Part shown: positions 1 through 5,505 of the stretch, one piece after another
How positions within the stretch are numbered: the first letter of the stretch is position 1
How the letters are laid out: the number at the start of each line of letters is the position of its first letter
Source of the DNA: an uncultured Clostridia bacterium
GTDB taxonomy: Bacteria > Bacillota > Clostridia > Lachnospirales > Lachnospiraceae
Assembly: GCA_937888895.1 (NCBI GenBank)
Contig: CALASV010000019.1
Span: 1-5,505, forward strand
DNA length: 5,505 nucleotides
Direction: 5' to 3'
The notes under the pieces: generated by a model
What the model was told of the DNA's origin: nothing
The model's input: the letters and a program-made list of their open reading frames with translations, nothing else
Databases searched by the model: none
Made by a program: the position numbers and the translations under genes

Positions 1-1024
1 CAAGGTCAAGTGTCTCCATAGACATTAGGCCTTTAGAAACATAGTCCATAATTGTTTCTTGATAAAAATCATGAGGAAAATCGTAAAGTTGAACATCAGT
101 ACCAGCTTCTAATGCCATTTTAATTGCTTCTTCTCTTGTTTCTGCTACATTATGGTCACAGTTTAACATAGAAATAGCACACATATCGGAACGGACAAAG
201 CCACGCATTCCCCATTGGTCACGGAGAACTTCAGTAAGTAATTCTTTATCGGATGGAACAGGTTGGCTATCAATAGAACTATAAGAACACATGACATTGT
301 ACGCACCAGCATCTTTTACGGCTGCTTCAAACACAGGTTGACAGTATTCATACATTTCATGTTTGCCAATGGCAGCAGGAGCACAGTTAAGTCCACCAAT
401 AGGAATACCATAACCAGTATAATGTTTTAGTTCGGAAGCTACTTTATCATGTCTAGAAATATCATCCCCTTGAAGACCTTTTACAATATGATATGCAAAT
501 TTGGAAGAAAGATAGGTATCTTCTCCGAAGTTTTCTTCGGTTCTTCCCCAACGAGGTTCTCTTGCAAGGTCACAAACAGGATTCCAAGTTTCTTGAATAC
601 CACAAGCTCTTGCTTCTCTTGCAATCGCTGCTCCCATTTCTTCTCCAAGAGTTGGGTCAAAGGTACAACCAAGAGCAATCTGTTGTGGGAAAACCGTAGC
701 ACCTTCTTTACAATATCCATGTAAAGCTTCTTCACAACAAAGAATTGGAATACCAAGACGAGTATTTTCTATTGCATAACGTTGAATGTCGTTGTATGCT
801 TTTGCGTTACTATTTCTTAACTGGACAACGCCATAAGGATTGTCTCCCATTATTTTTAGTTTTTCATAGTCAGCTTTTATTAAGCCGGTTTCTTTGTCTT
901 CGTATGTAATATCTGAAGCAGAGTATTGGTCGATTTGGCGAACCTTTTCTTCTAAAGTCATTTTTGAGATAAGGTCGGCGATTCGTTCTTCTACAGGAAG
1001 TGTTTTGTCTTTATATTTTTCCAT
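1..1024 (-). CDS. Glycoside hydrolase family 3 protein (beta-glucosidase/beta-xylosidase type), N-terminal 341 residues, cut by the window edge
   Basis: The enzyme probably removes glucose or xylose from the non-reducing end of beta-linked oligosaccharides by a retaining mechanism. The reading frame is open from ATG at 1024-1022 to the left edge, so the C-terminal half is missing; family members of this type are usually about 700-800 residues. GH3 N-terminal TIM-barrel motifs are visible in order: MTLEEKV (22-28), EEALHG (98-103), ATVFPQ (109-114), DLAREPRWGR (152-161), ENFGEDTYL (164-172), the substrate-binding K200-H201 pair in KHYTGYG, and RSDMCAI with Asp280 as the expected nucleophile. 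The acid/base residue would lie outside the window. No signal peptide is seen, so a cytoplasmic enzyme acting on imported oligosaccharides is inferred. The start is supported by AAAAAGGAG (1032-1040, minus) seven bases upstream. Family is certain; substrate is not. More codons end in C than in the plus-strand genes. Confidence 0.93.
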   Translation of the reverse strand, partial: MEKYKDKTLPVEERIADLISKMTLEEKVRQIDQYSASDITYEDKETGLIKADYEKLKIMGDNPYGVVQLRNSNAKAYNDIQRYAIENTRLGIPILCCEEALHGYCKEGATVFPQQIALGCTFDPTLGEEMGAAIAREARACGIQETWNPVCDLAREPRWGRTEENFGEDTYLSSKFAYHIVKGLQGDDISRHDKVASELKHYTGYGIPIGGLNCAPAAIGKHEMYEYCQPVFEAAVKDAGAYNVMCSYSSIDSQPVPSDKELLTEVLRDQWGMRGFVRSDMCAISMLNCDHNVAETREEAIKMALEAGTDVQLYDFPHDFYQETIMDYVSKGLMSMETLDL

Positions 1025-1064
1025 AAGAAAGCTCCTTTTTATGATAGTTTTAAAAGTTTAGTTT

Positions 1065-1099
1065 TTTTGAAATGTTTTATATAGTGAAACATTTCAAAA
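1065..1099. promoter_or_regulatory. Perfect 13-bp inverted repeat, candidate operator or leader hairpin of the GH3 gene
   Basis: Arms TTTTGAAATGTTT (1065-1077) and AAACATTTCAAAA (1087-1099) are perfectly complementary around a 9-base centre. The element begins about five bases downstream of the predicted GH3 transcription start, where a bound repressor would block the polymerase. It is also inside the transcribed leader and could form a 13-bp RNA hairpin. It is not a terminator of the usual kind: the stem is AT-rich and it lies upstream of the gene. No regulator gene is present in the window. The symmetry is seen directly; operator function is inferred. Confidence 0.6.
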
Positions 1100-1110
1100 T
1101 TCCTAAATTT

Positions 1111-1139
1111 AGTATATCATAAATAAAAAGAAAGCACAA
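1111..1139 (-). promoter_or_regulatory. Predicted sigma-A promoter of the GH3 gene
   Basis: On the minus strand, -35 TTGTGC (1139-1134) and -10 TATACT (1116-1111) are separated by exactly 17 bases. Transcription would start near 1104, giving a leader of about 80 bases that contains the 13-bp inverted repeat. The -10 is one mismatch from consensus and the -35 is weaker (TTG conserved), as is common for regulated genes. Confidence 0.65.
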
Positions 1140-1209
1140 TTTTCTTTTATCACTTTAATAAATTTTAAGATTTTTTGAAATCACATAATGAAGTTTTATA
1201 AATCATATC

Positions 1210-1238
1210 TTTACAAATAAAAACAAATACCTTATAAT
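1210..1238 (+). promoter_or_regulatory. Predicted sigma-A promoter of degV
   Basis: TTTACA (1210-1215) and a perfect TATAAT (1233-1238) are spaced by 17 bases. The expected start is near 1245, leaving a leader of about 57 bases before the degV start codon. This promoter points away from the GH3 promoter, and about 70 bases separate their -35 boxes. Confidence 0.8.
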
Positions 1239-1291
1239 ATAGTAATGAATACTACATAATAAGGATTTTAAATTTATAAAAGTTTTTAAAT

Positions 1292-1296
1292 GGAGG
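1292..1296 (+). promoter_or_regulatory. Shine-Dalgarno site that decides the degV start
   Basis: GGAGG lies five bases upstream of ATG at 1302. An in-frame ATG at 1290 overlaps this site (ATGGAGG), so the longer start would place the ribosome-binding site inside its own coding sequence, with no good SD of its own. The start at 1302 is therefore preferred. Confidence 0.8.
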
Positions 1297-1301
1297 AAAG
1301 A

Positions 1302-2186
1302 ATGGGAAATTATATTATTAGTTGTTGTTCCACAGCAGATTTAAGTAAAGAACATTTTTTAAAAAGGGATATTCCTTATATATGTTTTCATTATGAGTTA
1401 AATGGTGTAGAGTATAAAGATGATTTAGGAGAAAGTATGTCTTTTGAAGATTTTTATCGTGCGATGGCACAAGGTGGTGAAACAAAGACTTCTCAAATAA
1501 ATGCATCAGAGTTTGAAGAATATTTTGAAACATTTTTAAAGCAAGGAAAAGATATTTTGCATGTTTGTTTATCATCAGGTATTTCTGGTGTATTAAATTC
1601 TGCTATTATTGCACAGAATATATTGCAGGAGAGATATCCAGATAGAAAAATTTATATTGTAGATTCTTTAGGAGCTTCTTCGGGATATGGTTTATTGATG
1701 GATAAATTAGCAGATTTAAGAGACGAAGGAAAAACAATAGAGGAAGTAAGAGAATGGGCAGAGAAAAATAAATTAAATTTGCATCATTGGTTCTTTTCTA
1801 CTGATTTAACCTTTTATGTAAAAGGTGGAAGGATTTCGAAAACGGCGGGATTTGTAGGTGGAATTTTAGATATTTGTCCATTATTAAATATGAATCGTAT
1901 GGGACAGTTGATTCCTCGTCAGAAAATTAGAACAAAAAAGAAAGTAATCGAAGCTATTGTAAAACAGATGGAATTATATGCACAAGATGGAGCAGATTAT
2001 AATGGAAAATGTTACATTTCTCAATCTGCTTGTTATGAAGATGCAAGGAAAGTTGCAGATTTGATAGAAAAGAGTTTTCCGAAGTTAAATGGTAACGTAG
2101 AAATTAATCATATTGGTACAACGATAGGAAGCCATACAGGACCTGGAACAGTAGCACTCTTTTTCTGGGGAACAGAACGAGAATAA
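1302..2186 (+). CDS. DegV family fatty-acid-binding protein (FakB-like), 294 residues
   Basis: DegV/FakB proteins bind one fatty acid in a buried tunnel. In Firmicutes they present it to the kinase FakA, which makes acyl-phosphate for phospholipid synthesis. The length is typical, and family hallmarks are in order: an N-terminal strand followed by STADL (10-14), KTSQ (62-65) near the carboxylate site, LSSGISG (90-96), YIVDSLGASSG (118-128), KGGRISK (174-180) followed by a Gly-rich stretch and P193-L194-L195, and the C-terminal SHTGPGTVALFF (277-288), whose His-x-Gly-Pro-Gly also lines the head-group pocket. No signal peptide or membrane segment is seen, so it is cytoplasmic. The start at 1302 is chosen over 1290 because of the SD at 1292-1296. 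It has its own promoter (1210-1238), and no terminator is visible before gpmI 106 bases downstream. No fakA is in the window, so the lipid ligand and partner are inferred from the family. Firmicutes often carry several paralogues, so no specific symbol is given. Confidence 0.93.
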   Translation: MGNYIISCCSTADLSKEHFLKRDIPYICFHYELNGVEYKDDLGESMSFEDFYRAMAQGGETKTSQINASEFEEYFETFLKQGKDILHVCLSSGISGVLNSAIIAQNILQERYPDRKIYIVDSLGASSGYGLLMDKLADLRDEGKTIEEVREWAEKNKLNLHHWFFSTDLTFYVKGGRISKTAGFVGGILDICPLLNMNRMGQLIPRQKIRTKKKVIEAIVKQMELYAQDGADYNGKCYISQSACYEDARKVADLIEKSFPKLNGNVEINHIGTTIGSHTGPGTVALFFWGTERE

Positions 2187-2292
2187 TAATTGTACAATAC
2201 TATCTAAAAACATCTTGCAAATGTTGTCACTTTGTGAGAAAATAATGTTGTGTAATAACTATGATAAAATTTTGAAAGGAATGGTATGAAAA
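2187..2292 (+). promoter_or_regulatory. degV-gpmI spacer; promoter uncertain
   Basis: This 106-base spacer has no G+C-rich hairpin followed by a T-run, so degV transcripts may continue into gpmI. A TTGTCA (2224-2229) and a TATGAT (2260-2265) are present but 30 bases apart, which is too far for one sigma-A promoter. TTGTGA (2232-2237) is 22 bases from the same TATGAT. The spacer also holds a short dyad TCAC-TTT-GTGA (2227-2237) and a direct repeat ATGTTGT (2221-2227 and 2245-2251). A promoter is expected for a glycolytic gene, but none can be assigned confidently. Confidence 0.3.
2275..2280 (+). promoter_or_regulatory. gpmI Shine-Dalgarno site with unusually long spacer
   Basis: AAAGGA ends 12 bases before the gpmI ATG at 2293, longer than the usual 5-9. 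It sits only five bases before an out-of-frame ATG at 2286 that opens a four-codon ORF (MKNE) ending at 2300, overlapping the gpmI start. The gpmI start itself is fixed by the conserved N-terminus (the metal-binding LDGYG begins at residue 11). Confidence 0.6.
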
Positions 2293-3837
2293 ATGAGTAA
2301 AAAACCAACAGTATTAATGATTTTAGATGGTTATGGATTAAATGAAAAGGCACAGGCAAATGCCGTTGCAATCGCAAAAACTCCTGTTATGGATAAATTA
2401 ATGGCAGAGTATCCTTTTGTAGAAGGTAATGCTTCTGGTATGGCAGTAGGTCTTCCAGATGGTCAGATGGGTAACTCCGAAGTTGGTCATTTAAACATGG
2501 GTGCTGGTCGTATTGTATATCAGGAATTAACAAGAATTACAAAGGAAATTCAGGATGGTGAGTTCTTTGAAAATAAAGAACTTTTGGCAGCAGTAGAAAA
2601 TTGTAAGAAAAATAATAGTGCATTACATACATTTGGTTTATTATCTGATGGTGGTGTACACAGTCATATTACTCATTTGTATGGTTTATTAGAGTTAGCT
2701 AAGAGAGCAGGGTTAGAAAAAGTTTATGTACATGCATTCTTAGATGGTAGAGATACTGCACCTACTTCTGGTAAGGGATTTTTACAAGACTTACAGAATA
2801 AGATGAATGAAATTGGTGTTGGTGAAATCGCTTCTATTCATGGTAGATATTATGCAATGGATAGAGATAATCGTTGGGATAGAGTAGAAAAGGCTTATGC
2901 TGCATTAGTATATGGCGAAGGCAATCAGGCTGATTGTGCATTCTGTGCCATTAAGAAATCTTACGCAGAAGATGTAACAGATGAATTTGTAGTTCCTACG
3001 GTAGTAGCAAAAGATGGTAAAGCAATTGCTACCATTAGTGAAAATGACTCTGTTGTATTCTTTAACTTCCGTCCAGACCGTGCAAGAGAAATTACAAGAG
3101 CGTTCTGTTCTGATGATTTTACTGGTTTTGAAAGAAGAAATGGTAGATTTAACTTAAAATTCGTTTGCTTCTCTGAATATGATGTTACTATTCCAAACAA
3201 GACAGTAGCATTTGAAAAGATTGCGATTACAAATACATTTGGTGAATTTTTAGCAGCTAATAATATGACACAAGCTAGAATTGCTGAAACAGAAAAGTAT
3301 GCTCATGTTACATTTTTCTTTAATGGTGGTGTAGAAGCTCCAAACGAAGGAGAAGATAGAATCCTTGTTAATTCTCCAAAGGTAGCTACTTATGATTTAA
3401 AACCAGAAATGAGTGCTTATGAAGTAGCAGATAAGTTAGTAGAAGCAATTAAGTCTGGTAAATATGATGTAATTATTACAAACTTTGCAAATCCAGATAT
3501 GGTAGGTCATACAGGTATCGAAGATGCAGCAATTAAGGCAGTAGAAGCAGTAGATGAATGTGTAGGAAAAGCTTATGAAGCATTATTAGAAGTAGATGGT
3601 CAGATGTTTATTTGTGCAGACCATGGTAATGCAGAACAGTTAGTTGACTATGAAACAGGTGCTCCATTTACAGCTCATACAACAAATCCAGTTCCATTTA
3701 TTCTTGTAAATTATGACAAGGATTATACATTAAGAGAAGGTGGATGTTTGGCTGATATTATTCCAACAATGATTGAAATGATGGGTATGGAACAGCCAAA
3801 AGAAATGACAGGAAAGTCATTACTTATTAAGAAATAA
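2293..3837 (+). CDS. gpmI: 2,3-bisphosphoglycerate-independent phosphoglycerate mutase, 514 residues
   Basis: The enzyme interconverts 3-phosphoglycerate and 2-phosphoglycerate in glycolysis and gluconeogenesis through a phosphoserine intermediate. It acts as a cytoplasmic, Mn-dependent member of the alkaline phosphatase superfamily. The full set of expected catalytic residues is visible: Asp12 in LDGYG, the phosphorylated Ser62 in MGNSEVGHLN, His123 in GGVHSH, Asp154 in DGRDT, Arg185 and Arg191 in the HGRYYAMDRDNRWDR region, Arg260 and Arg263 in FRPDRAREI, Lys335, Asp402 and His406 in NPDMVGHTG, Asp443 and His444 in CADHGNAE, and His462 in AHTTNPVPF. Length matches the family (about 510), so the gene looks complete and active. 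The frequent GGT and GTA codons and little C-ending use fit a well-expressed leading-strand gene. It lies between degV and secG; in many Clostridia it adjoins the gap-pgk-tpi cluster, which is not visible here. Confidence 0.98.
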   Translation: MSKKPTVLMILDGYGLNEKAQANAVAIAKTPVMDKLMAEYPFVEGNASGMAVGLPDGQMGNSEVGHLNMGAGRIVYQELTRITKEIQDGEFFENKELLAAVENCKKNNSALHTFGLLSDGGVHSHITHLYGLLELAKRAGLEKVYVHAFLDGRDTAPTSGKGFLQDLQNKMNEIGVGEIASIHGRYYAMDRDNRWDRVEKAYAALVYGEGNQADCAFCAIKKSYAEDVTDEFVVPTVVAKDGKAIATISENDSVVFFNFRPDRAREITRAFCSDDFTGFERRNGRFNLKFVCFSEYDVTIPNKTVAFEKIAITNTFGEFLAANNMTQARIAETEKYAHVTFFFNGGVEAPNEGEDRILVNSPKVATYDLKPEMSAYEVADKLVEAIKSGKYDVIITNFANPDMVGHTGIEDAAIKAVEAVDECVGKAYEALLEVDGQMFICADHGNAEQLVDYETGAPFTAHTTNPVPFILVNYDKDYTLREGGCLADIIPTMIEMMGMEQPKEMTGKSLLIKK

Positions 3838-3908
3838 AACAGTTCAAATATATAGCTTGATTCTTGTCGTTAACGCAACTAAAAATCTCATTTTATGGTG
3901 GAACTGTT
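3838..3908 (+). repeat. Inverted repeat enclosing a possible branched RNA fold in the gpmI 3' untranslated region
   Basis: Immediately after the gpmI stop codon, AACAGTTC (3838-3845) is perfectly complementary to GAACTGTT (3901-3908). The 55-base interior can form two smaller hairpins: TTG-T-CG/CG-CAA with a TTAA loop (3864-3878, one bulged T) and TAAAA/TTTTA (3880-3895). No T-run follows on the plus strand, so it is not a standard intrinsic terminator. The repeat is seen directly; the fold and any role are inference. An 8-bp match at this distance could arise by chance. Confidence 0.35.
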
Positions 3909-3920
3909 ACAAAAAATAGC

Positions 3921-3949
3921 TTTACAAATAGGTAAAACTTTTATATAAT
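3921..3949 (+). promoter_or_regulatory. Predicted sigma-A promoter of secG
   Basis: TTTACA (3921-3926) and a perfect TATAAT (3944-3949) are spaced by 17 bases. The start is expected near 3956, giving a short leader of about 37 bases that ends in a strong ribosome-binding site (AGGAGGTG, 3978-3985). This separates secG from gpmI transcription at least in part. Confidence 0.82.
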
Positions 3950-3992
3950 GATATCTATGTAATAAATCCTGAGGTTTAGGAGGTGTGGATAG

Positions 3993-4232
3993 ATGGCAGT
4001 GTTAAGAGTGATTGTGACAGTTTTATATGTTCTTATTTGTATAGCTTTAGTTACCGTAGTATTATTCCAGGAGAGTAAGTCTCAGGGGCTTGCTGGTTCT
4101 ATTAATGGTATTGCTGAAACATACTGGGGCAAGAACAAGGGGCGTTCCATGGAAGGTGCATTAGAAAAAGCTACAAAAATTCTTGCAGCACTTTTTATTG
4201 TGTTATCCGTTGTACTTAATCTGAATTGGTAA
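3993..4232 (+). CDS. secG: Preprotein translocase subunit SecG, 79 residues
   Basis: SecG is the small accessory subunit of the SecYEG channel in the cytoplasmic membrane and assists SecA-driven export. The protein has the expected two-helix hairpin: a first membrane segment at about 4-25, a conserved cytosolic loop with QESKSQGLAGSI (26-37) and YWGKNKGR (44-51), and a second membrane segment at about 62-77 ending in LNLNW. The length is normal for Firmicutes. The start is firm because AGGAGGTG lies seven bases upstream of the ATG and the hydrophobic segment begins at once. The gene has its own promoter and is followed 18 bases after its stop by a rho-independent terminator. The secG-rnr order, often continued by smpB, is common in Firmicutes; smpB would lie beyond the window. 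Confidence 0.96.
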   Translation: MAVLRVIVTVLYVLICIALVTVVLFQESKSQGLAGSINGIAETYWGKNKGRSMEGALEKATKILAALFIVLSVVLNLNW

Positions 4233-4250
4233 AAGTATATAAGAAGATAG

Positions 4251-4285
4251 AAAACGTGTCTTGTAGTAAGGCACGTTTTTCTTTT
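4251..4285 (+). terminator. Rho-independent terminator after secG
   Basis: AAAACGTGTCTT (4251-4262) pairs with AAGGCACGTTTT (4268-4279), a 12-bp stem with one G-U pair and a five-base loop GTAGT. A T-rich tail (TTTTTCTTTT, 4276-4285) overlaps the end of the stem. It should end secG transcripts, with any read-through reaching rnr. Confidence 0.88.
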
Positions 4286-4351
4286 CTATGAGATACGTTG
4301 CTAGAGTAATGTATAGAAGTTTACTTCGGTTAAATAAAACTATGTGTATTA

Positions 4352-4379
4352 TTGCATTAATGTAGGAAGGTGATACAAT
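4352..4379 (+). promoter_or_regulatory. Predicted extended -10 promoter of rnr
   Basis: TTGCAT (4352-4357) and TACAAT (4374-4379) are spaced by 16 bases, and TGA (4371-4373) directly before the -10 gives the extended TGn motif. The start is expected near 4386, leaving a purine-rich leader of about 60 bases. Its position after the secG terminator supports independent rnr expression. Confidence 0.68.
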
Positions 4380-4436
4380 ATTTCTTAGGAAACAAGACAT
4401 ACTAGAGAATAAGAAAAGAAAGTTAGAAAGAAGAAT

Positions 4437-4440
4437 GGGG
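4437..4440 (+). promoter_or_regulatory. Weak ribosome-binding site of rnr
   Basis: GGGG lies seven bases before the rnr ATG at 4448 and is a poor match to the anti-SD compared with those of GH3, degV and secG. It is part of an out-of-frame ATG-GGG-TAA (4435-4443). Upstream in-frame extension of rnr is blocked by TAG at 4424-4426 and again at 4403-4405, so 4448 is the only ATG available near the 5' end. Confidence 0.5.
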
Positions 4441-4447
4441 TAAAAGT

Positions 4448-5505
4448 ATGAAATATATTAGTAAAAATCAAAAACGTATAAAGGCAGCAGTGAAGACTGT
4501 ACCAGAAGTAAAAGAGGGTATTTTTGCTGGAACGACGAGAGGGTTTGGCTTTGTTCAAATAGAAGGAGAAGATGATGTTTTTGTGCCTGAGAAAGATACC
4601 AAAGGGGCATTACATGGAGATACTGTTTTAGTAGAAATTGCATCGAATATAGAAAAAGGAAAAAAACGAGAAGGGAAAATCGTAAAAATTGTAAAAAGAG
4701 ATGCGATATTTGTTGTTGGTACATTTGAGAAAAGTAAAAATTATGGATTTGTTGTGCCAGATAATTTAAAGCTAGGCAGTGATATTTATATTGCAAAAGA
4801 ACATACAAAAGGTGCAGTGAATGGACATAAAGTGTATGTAAAAATAACCGATTATGGAAATGAAAAGAGAAGTCCAGAAGGACGAGTAGTAGAAATTTTA
4901 GGACATATTAACGACCCAGCAGCAGATGTAAAAACAGTATTAAAATCTTTCAATTTAGAAACGGAATTTCCAAAAGAAGTAATGGAACAAGCACAATCTA
5001 TGCCCGAATTTGTGAGTGAAAATGAATTACAAGGTCGATTGGATATGCGTGGACAATTGACGGTAACAATCGATGGAGAAGATGCAAAAGATTTAGATGA
5101 TGCGATTACAATAAAAAAAGAAAATGGTATTTATGAGTTAGGAGTGCATATTGCAGATGTAACCCATTATGTGAAAGAAGGCTCTCCTTTAGATAAATGT
5201 GCCTTAGGGCGTGGAACAAGTGTATATTTAGTAGATAGAGTAATTCCAATGCTTCCACATCGACTTTCCAATGGTATTTGCTCTTTGAATGCAGGAGTGG
5301 ATAGATTGACATTAAGTTGTTTTATGGAGTTTGATGAAACTGGTACCATTTTAGGACATCGTATTGCAGAAACAGTCATTCGTGTGACAAGAAGAATGAG
5401 TTATAATGAAGTATATCAAATTCTACAGACAATGAAAGAAGATGATGTAAACAGTTGTGAAGCAGAGATAAAACCAGAAAGTGGTTGTGAACAAGAAATA
5501 GAAGC
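4448..5505 (+). CDS. rnr: Ribonuclease R (RNB family 3'-5' exoribonuclease), N-terminal 352 residues, cut by the window edge
   Basis: RNase R degrades structured RNA processively from the 3' end and works with tmRNA-SmpB in clearing stalled messages. The visible part has two cold-shock-type RNA-binding domains: one at about 21-65 (GIFAGTTRGFGFV) and a second at about 87-133 (VVGTFEKSKNYGFVVP). The start of the catalytic RNB domain follows from about 195. The Mg-binding aspartates are intact as D209, D215, D217 and D218 in TIDGEDAKDLDDA. Tyr260 in TSVYLVDR matches the RNA-stacking tyrosine of RNase II. The rest of RNB and the S1 domain lie beyond the right edge. The first cold-shock domain starts about 20 residues from the N-terminus, so the helix-turn-helix domain found in many Firmicute RNase R proteins is absent. 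Several other starts were checked and are blocked by stops. RNase II-like annotation is possible, but the paired cold-shock domains and the secG linkage favour rnr. Confidence 0.94.
   Translation, partial: MKYISKNQKRIKAAVKTVPEVKEGIFAGTTRGFGFVQIEGEDDVFVPEKDTKGALHGDTVLVEIASNIEKGKKREGKIVKIVKRDAIFVVGTFEKSKNYGFVVPDNLKLGSDIYIAKEHTKGAVNGHKVYVKITDYGNEKRSPEGRVVEILGHINDPAADVKTVLKSFNLETEFPKEVMEQAQSMPEFVSENELQGRLDMRGQLTVTIDGEDAKDLDDAITIKKENGIYELGVHIADVTHYVKEGSPLDKCALGRGTSVYLVDRVIPMLPHRLSNGICSLNAGVDRLTLSCFMEFDETGTILGHRIAETVIRVTRRMSYNEVYQILQTMKEDDVNSCEAEIKPESGCEQEIE

Noticed and set aside
449..756. Open frames of 68-91 codons on both strands inside the GH3 gene
   Set aside because: They are out-of-frame or antisense to a strongly conserved GH3 barrel sequence and show no domain of their own.
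2209..2225. Small hairpin AACAT/ATGTT after degV as a terminator
   Set aside because: The stem is five AT-rich pairs with a seven-base loop and no T-run, too weak to terminate.
2224..2251. Rex-like half site (TTGTGA, 2232-2237) upstream of gpmI
   Set aside because: The second half does not match a TCACAA or TAACAA arm at the right distance, so a redox operator is not supported.
1209..3930. Shared CTTTACAAATA at the degV (1209-1219) and secG (3920-3930) -35 regions as a common regulatory site
   Set aside because: Most of the match is the -35 hexamer plus an AT-rich flank, and the similarity stops there.
3895..3948. 17-codon plus-strand ORF ending in the secG -10 box
   Set aside because: It has no ribosome-binding site and lies across a near-perfect promoter; it is most likely chance.
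3956..3992. Riboswitch or T-box in the secG leader
   Set aside because: With the predicted start near 3956 the leader is about 37 bases, too short for a T-box, and no known aptamer motif is visible.
4288..4365. Plus-strand 25-codon ORF between the secG terminator and rnr, followed in the same frame by a Lys/Arg-rich open stretch up to 4443
   Set aside because: It has no Shine-Dalgarno site, starts in the terminator tail, overlaps the rnr promoter and is interrupted by TAG at 4363-4365. The basic residues follow from the purine-rich leader, and nothing resembles the missing RNase R N-terminal domain.
4458..4808. 116-codon antisense ORF within rnr
   Set aside because: It lies opposite the cold-shock domains, is low in complexity (Leu, Gln, Phe rich), and has no supported start or promoter.

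Overview
The window is AT-rich and has strong Shine-Dalgarno sites and near-consensus sigma-A promoters. Its proteins read like those of a low-GC Firmicute. The secG-rnr pair beside the glycolytic gene gpmI, and the sequences of DegV and RNase R, best fit a member of the Clostridia, probably a Lachnospiraceae-like gut anaerobe. That placement is inferred from protein character and gene order, not from a search.

Layout. Positions 1-1024 (minus strand) hold the N-terminal 341 codons of a cytoplasmic glycoside hydrolase family 3 enzyme that runs off the left edge. A divergent intergenic region of about 280 bases (1025-1301) follows. It carries the GH3 promoter, a perfect 13-bp inverted repeat just downstream of the predicted GH3 transcription start (a candidate operator), and the degV promoter. 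On the plus strand come a DegV-family fatty-acid-binding protein (1302-2186), cofactor-independent phosphoglycerate mutase gpmI (2293-3837), the Sec translocase subunit secG (3993-4232, with its own promoter and a rho-independent terminator), and the first 352 codons of ribonuclease R (4448 to the right edge, with its own extended -10 promoter).

How the genes relate. The plus-strand genes are mostly housekeeping: lower glycolysis (gpmI), protein export (secG), RNA turnover and quality control (rnr), and exogenous fatty-acid handling (degV). GH3 is a catabolic accessory gene that would release sugars feeding glycolysis, and it is the one with an obvious local operator candidate. No terminator is visible between degV and gpmI, so read-through is plausible. 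The secG terminator and the separate rnr promoter suggest secG and rnr are at least partly independent units.

No mobile element, CRISPR array, tRNA, rRNA or clearly novel system was found. The observations most worth a second look are the GH3 palindrome, the four-codon mini-ORF placed at ideal SD distance across the gpmI start, an RNase R that seems to lack the usual N-terminal helix-turn-helix domain, and a possible branched RNA fold directly after the gpmI stop codon.
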